From Metaphire vulgaris (taxonomy: Eukaryota > Annelida > Clitellata > Crassiclitellata > Megascolecidae): a stretch of DNA of 64,000 bases. Below are positions 59,215 through 64,000 of the stretch, in pieces. The notes under the pieces were generated by a model. That model was given only the letters and a program-made list of their open reading frames with translations. It was not told the origin of the DNA and searched no databases. The stretch is taken from the NCBI GenBank assembly GCA_018105865.1, contig CM030845.1, forward strand, positions 16,542,776 through 16,606,775. The letters run 5' to 3'. The position numbers and the translations under genes are program-made. How positions within the stretch are numbered: position 1 is the stretch's first letter; each line of letters starts with the position of its first letter.

Positions 59215-59518
59215 CAGTGGCGGTTCCACCATGTTGATGACTGGAGATGCATCCCCCACCGGGGTTCCGGATGACCTTTTTTGCTTGTCAACCTATTTTC
59301 CGGCGAGTTTTTAAAAAAATTAGTGAAAAATACTGCGAATTACCTTCTTTTTTTAGCTTTTCGACCTTTTTTTGCAAGGTTTAGTAACATTTAGTGGGCA
59401 AGCAATGACCTTTTTCTCTCTTTTCTTTTGTTTTTTCTTCTTCACTTTTGCATCCCCAACACCAACTTCCTATACATTTTTTCATCCCCCCCACCAATAA
59501 TTCCTGGAACCGCCACTG
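59215..59518. mobile_element. hAT MITE in Wnt7 intron 1
   Basis: CAGTGGCGGTTCCACC and CCTGGAACCGCCACTG are inverted ends. Flanks agaatcct and agaatccc match 7 of 8. Confidence 0.88.
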
Positions 59519-60780
59519 AGAATCCCGTAGCTTTTGTATTTTTAACGAGGGTTTGTTACGAGGCTAACCGTAGACCTACCTGAGATGCCAAGTGTGCGCC
59601 CATTCAGAGGCCAAACTGTTTTTCCGGCGTATTGAGACGACAACTTAAAAGGACACCGGAAAGAAAGGCAGCGGATGGTTCGGGGATAGCCTATACAGTA
59701 GTCGTAATAATTTTAACAACCGGTTCTGTCTAACCGGACCGAACCGGTTACATCTCAGCCATGGACTAGGTCTACACAGACAGAAGAGAAGACGACGACA
59801 ACAACAACAACAACAACAAGGGCTGATTGTCCGATGGGGGGCCCCGGGGGGGGCTGGAACGTTTTCGAAGTAAGAAAAAATTCGGCCAAGAGAGATTTAC
59901 GAGAAATTGCTTAAGATTGGTTGGCATCTATACAGCAAAGGGGGAGAGAGGAGAGGGGGAGAGGACGCGTGGTGTGGTGGGGTCCTGTTGGTGAAATAGA
60001 CTTCGAATGCGACATTTAACCGAATGAATCATCGTTCCTTCGGATGGCGATCGAACGCTCGACTGCATACGACGACATCGTCTGATATGAAAGACGACAT
60101 CAAGGGAAGGCAACCATTTCTCAGAGAATGACTTCTGCTTTTTGTGAGCATCAGAACCGCATTTGCTCTTTGACACTCGGCTCGCCTCTCTGCCGTCGCT
60201 GGCCGCAGCTCAATATAAATGTTTGATTCTTTTTCATCTTCGACTTCACCTCCTTCGCAATTCCCGGGGGTTGGGCGGTTTTGGCCACCTCCCCCTCAGG
60301 GTGTTCCAATTTCCAGAGTAGACCTGGTGAAGTATTCCATGCAAGAGTTTTTGCCAAGAGCTGTGGCATTTAGGGGTCCATTTCCGCACAGTTTGACATT
60401 TTGTGCGACCTTTTTAACTGCGTTGATTAACTAGCTGCACACCGTAGTTCAACCGAAGATGCCTGAATTCTGTCCTAATGAGTATTTTTCTATATTATAA
60501 TCGATAAGCCTATCTATAACATAGCATAGCATTGAATAGGAACGGGTCTTTTGCCTTCTAAGTGGATAAACAGAGACTAAATCAGACGTAAACCTAGAAA
60601 TTAAATTTCGAGATGTATAGACTAAAGAAGTTTTTTAAAATGAAAACTTAGAAGACGACGCCTGGCGGACGTCACTTACAATGACAGAAAAGTAAAACGA
60701 AGGTCTAAATGTCTCAGAATGACCATATACAACAAACATTGAAAGCATAAATTAGATAATTATAATTAATTAATTAGAGA

Positions 60781-61093
60781 CATGGGCGTATTTAGAAAGG
60801 CTTAAAGGGGTATGCTGAAATTTAAGAAGTTCGAAACATAACTTTTATTCTATGTTCTGCAATAACATACAGTTTAAGTTCATTAATAATACCACCTGTA
60901 AAGTACTGACCGTAAATTTACTACAACTGAGTTAAATTCAATTGTCGGTCTAACAGTCTTTAAGTGTAACAGTGTCTTTGTTCTCTTACATTACATCTAA
61001 ATATTACATTCAAAAATCGAGTCCAAAACCAAAGGCCAAAGGCCAAAGGGGTATGCTATGGATCAGGAGCATATACACCCTAAATACGCCACT
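60781..61093. mobile_element. hAT-like MITE with perfect 8-bp target duplication
   Basis: CATGGGCGTATTTAG and CTAAATACGCCACTG are inverted ends. attagaga flanks both sides (60,773-60,780 and 61,094-61,101). GGCCAAAGG is tandemly doubled inside. Confidence 0.9.
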
Positions 61094-61506
61094 GATTAGA
61101 GATGCTAAAATACTACAGATTATTTTCTGCACATATATAACTGAATCACCCCAGAGACAACCGTGCATTGCCTCTATAGGCCTATTTTATAGGCCTATTA
61201 TATAGACATATTATTTAGGCCTATTTTGTTGCCAGATGACTGCAAAAGTTTGGTTTTCAATAAGCTTGAAAAGAGAAGATCTGGAAGTTGCTTAATTTCT
61301 ATCATAATGTGATTATGTTTGATGGGATGCGCTGCGCTTAAAAAATCAAAAACATGAAATGGCAAAGAAGACTCCATTAAGTGCATAAACCCCGAGACTA
61401 CTACATCTTCAGAGGCAGGACAGAGATAAATGGAGGCGGTAACCACCCCGCTTAGCAGAAGGCGCCAAGAAAAAGCTCAGCTGTTGCTAAGGGTTAAGTA
61501 GCGCTC

Positions 61507-61507
<1 letters not shown>

Positions 61508-61600
<93 letters not shown>

Positions 61601-61745
61601 CAGAGTTTAGAGTGGTTCATTAGGATCTGCCCTGTATGAGAACCACTGTGTTCCATCCATTCATTCATTCACAATTGTGGTCTTGCTGTGTAATCTCATT
61701 CTTTGAGTTTTCAAATAACAAGACTTTGCAGTGAGCAATGTCATG
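61508..61745 (-). repeat. Inverted repeat C with (AAT)n tail
   Basis: About 92 bp of AAT (61,508-61,600) joined to CAGAGTTTAGAGTGGTTC and GGATCTGCCCTGTATGAGAA, as at 20,204. Confidence 0.85.
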
Positions 61746-61809
61746 ACTGTCTCATCGTCCATTTACTGTCACCAGTAATATAGACTATATATACTGTTAC
61801 TGTCACCGT

Positions 61810-62117
61810 CAGTGGCGGTTCCAGGATTTCTTGGTGGAATATGAAATGAATTCATATATGAATTTGGTGGAAGATGAAAAGAGAAGGAACATCAATAAAA
61901 TTTGCCCAAAATGACTGTCAACGAGGAATTTTTCAAAATTTTTAGTACACTTTTTACCGAAAAATAGGTTGACAAGCAAAAAAGGTCATTCGCAGTTTTT
62001 CCCCCACTGTTTTACTAGACTTTACACAAAAAATAGGCTTCTCAAGCGAAAAAAAGTCCGGAAGTCCGGTGGGGGGATGCATCCCCACTCATCCCCCCCC
62101 ACGTGGGACCGCCACTG
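61810..62117. mobile_element. hAT MITE 66 nt upstream of Wnt7 exon 2
   Basis: CAGTGGCGGTTCCAGG and GTGGGACCGCCACTG are inverted ends. Flanks gtcaccgt and gtcagcgt match 7 of 8. Same family as 59,215. Confidence 0.88.
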
Positions 62118-62183
62118 GTCAGCGTGAACTGTGGTCTGTGTTTCTACATGTAGTCGGTGCTTGTGTTATGCGTTGTTTAATAG

Positions 62184-62509
62184 GAACAAGAGAGGTCGGC
62201 TCCTTCTTCGCCTTTCGATCGGCTGGGATCGCTTACGCCGTCACGCAGGCGTGCAGCGCCGGAGGCCTCATCGGCTGCGGCTGCGACAGGACCAAGAGGG
62301 ACGGAGCAGGAGGAGGAGGAGGAGGACGAAGAGGACGAGGAGGACGGGGGGCCCCCGGGGGCGGCGGCGGCGGCGACTGGAGGTGGGGCGGATGCAGCGC
62401 CGACGTCTCCTACGGACTGCGATTCGCCCGCGTCTTCCTCGATTCGAAGGAAATCGAGGAAAACGACAGAACGCTGGCGAATATTCACAACAACCGCGTC
62501 GGAAGAAAG
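62184..62509 (+). CDS. Wnt7: Wnt7 coding exon 2
   Basis: Acceptor ttaatag at 62,177-62,183; phase 1 in and phase 0 out (AAAG|gtacgc). It encodes REVGSFFAFRSAGIAYAVTQ, ACSAGGLIGCGCD, an unusual Gly/Arg-rich insert of about 35 residues, then WRWGGCSADVSYGLRFARVF and NIHNNRVGRK. WNT7A has [42 protein letters not shown] and LMNLHNNEAGRK, so the insert replaces a ~12-residue hydrophilic loop. A CCT/TTC tract follows the donor. Confidence 0.93.
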
Positions 62510-62516
62510 GTACGCC

Positions 62517-62577
62517 TCCTCCTCCTCCTCCTCCTCCTCCTCCTCCTCCTCTTCTTCTTCTTCTTCTTCTTCTTCTC
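62517..62577. repeat. (CCT)n(CTT)n tract
   Basis: Pyrimidine trinucleotide repeat beginning 8 nt after the Wnt7 exon 2 donor. Confidence 0.95.
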
Positions 62578-62824
62578 TTCCAAAATACAGTTATACTGTC
62601 CTATTAAGAGGCCAACAGGAGATAACGGAATCTCAGAATCTGAGGAATGGTCAGGGGCGGATACAGAACATGCAATACATGCATGTTCTGTATTTTCATG
62701 GCCCTCGGTTCTTAGTTCCCGGAGGACTCGTGAAAAAGTGTCCGGAGACATTAAGAAATTCTGTGGATAACTCCTGTCCGGTTCGAGGTCTGGAAAAGTT
62801 CATCGAAAAGCAATTGAAGCGATG

Positions 62825-63066
<242 letters not shown>

Positions 63067-63189
63067 CAAGAGTCTCACAAGTAAAATGCATTGATTAGCG
63101 AACTTCTTTATTATTATTAATATTATTATTATTGTTGTTGTTGTTGTTGTGTTGTTGTTATTATTATGCTGTGTTGGCGTGTGTTGAAG

Positions 63190-63681
63190 GCGCTTAAGGA
63201 CAGTGTGTCGGTGCAGTGTAAGTGTCATGGCGTCTCTGGGTCGTGTACAATGAAGACCTGTTGGATGACTCTTCCTAAGTTTCGCTCCGTTGGAGATCGT
63301 CTGCTCGGTCGTTACCTGAGCGCTCGCCAGGTGACGGCACTTGGCGCCTCCACTCGGGCGAGACGACCGATGTTCCTGGTGCTGAAGCACTCGAAGGTGC
63401 CTCACCGCAAGCCTCCCGTACGCGATGTCGTCTACCTGGACGCATCCCCCACCTACTGCGACCACGACGCCGCCTCCGAGTCCCTCGGGACGAAGGGCAG
63501 GACTTGTAATCGAACGGACGATGCAGGGACGATGGACGGATGCGATTCGATGTGCTGCGGAAGGGGATACAATACTCAGGAGGAGAACAGGACCTGGAAA
63601 TGCAACTGTCGCTTCCACTGGTGCTGCTCCGTCACCTGTCACCTGTGCAGTGAACAGGTGGAAGGATTCACTTGCAAATGA
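63190..63681 (+). CDS. Wnt7: Wnt7 coding exon 3: lipidation site, C-terminal domain, stop
   Basis: Acceptor gttgaag at 63,183-63,189, phase 0. It encodes ALKDSVSVQCKCHGVSGSCT, MKTCWMTLPKFRSVGDRLLG, then VVYLDASPTYCDHD, GTKGRTCNRT, DSMCCGRGYNT and WKCNCRFHWCCSVTCHLCSE, ending EGFTCK and TGA. It has 16 Cys, as in the Wnt C-terminal domain. The acceptor lacks a strong pyrimidine run; the preceding intron end is TTA/TTG repeat. Confidence 0.95.
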   Translation, partial: ALKDSVSVQCKCHGVSGSCTMKTCWMTLPKFRSVGDRLLGRYLSARQVTALGASTRARRPMFLVLKHSKVPHRKPPVRDVVYLDASPTYCDHDAASESLGTKGRTCNRTDDAGTMDGCDSMCCGRGYNTQEENRTWKCNCRFHWCCSVTCHLCSEQVEGFTCK

Positions 63682-63868
63682 CGCTCCTTCTGTTCCCCGC
63701 CGATCACATCTGCATCTGCATCTGATGGAGGATATATCTGCGGACATCTTGCTGGCGGATCCATCGGCCGACGAAGGCATCGCGCTGCTCCGGAAGGAAG
63801 AAGGAAAGGACGCCAGAATTCATTCCAACTACGCACTGCCATGGGGGGAAGGGATGTATCGATTGTCT

Positions 63869-63892
63869 AATAAAAAAATAATAATAAATAAT
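63869..63892 (+). terminator. Wnt7 polyadenylation signals
   Basis: AATAAA at 63,869 and a second AATAAA near 63,884, about 190 nt after the stop. They lie in an AAT-rich run that could also be a microsatellite. Confidence 0.5.
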
Positions 63893-64000
63893 AATAATAA
63901 GTAAAGTAAAGTCCTTCCCGAGCACTCAAGGCTAACCTCAAGGCTCATAGGGCGGCGCTGATCTCCGTTACCAAGGCCCTCAGCCAGGCGACTGGTGCAA

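Overview
This window looks like nuclear DNA from a marine bilaterian invertebrate. It has intron-rich animal genes, very long di- and trinucleotide tracts, and many hAT-type and other terminal-inverted-repeat elements, CR1/L2-like LINE fragments and RNA-derived SINEs. I cannot name the species; an echinoderm or lophotrochozoan would fit, but that is a guess.

Two protein-coding genes can be reconstructed. On the minus strand, 19 coding exons from about 48.7 kb down to 8.2 kb encode an orthologue of GRIP (glutamate-receptor-interacting protein), a seven-PDZ scaffold. Exon phases agree at every junction except those around one linker exon near 21.6 kb. The model predicts about 1,027 residues. 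On the plus strand, three coding exons (55,478-55,763; 62,184-62,509; 63,190-63,681) encode a secreted Wnt7-type ligand of about 367 residues with 24 cysteines. The genes are divergent (head to head), with about 6.8 kb between their start codons. In human, GRIP2 and WNT7A both lie at 3p25.1 (from memory), so the pairing may be ancient linkage.

Layout: 1-7.7 kb is downstream of Grip and is repeats only (ATC, TCCC/TC and TTA tracts, a three-level nested transposon at 2.9-4.6 kb, a 20-bp GC-box-like minisatellite at 7.3 kb). 8.2-48.7 kb is Grip, with introns full of hAT MITEs, a ~430-bp inverted-repeat MITE family, trinucleotide-tailed repeats, LINE fragments, a 5S-rRNA-derived element, a tRNA-derived SINE and two larger hAT copies at 41.3 and 43.4 kb. 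48.7-55.4 kb is intergenic, with purine/pyrimidine tracts, a CCG repeat and hAT copies. 55.4-64 kb is Wnt7; its first intron holds an antisense LINE with an open 634-codon ORF, a tRNA-derived SINE and several hAT MITEs.

There is no prokaryote-like operon or defence system. The most informative features are the Grip exon architecture, its damaged linker exon, the Grip-Wnt7 linkage, and the many datable transposon insertions with intact 8-bp target duplications.
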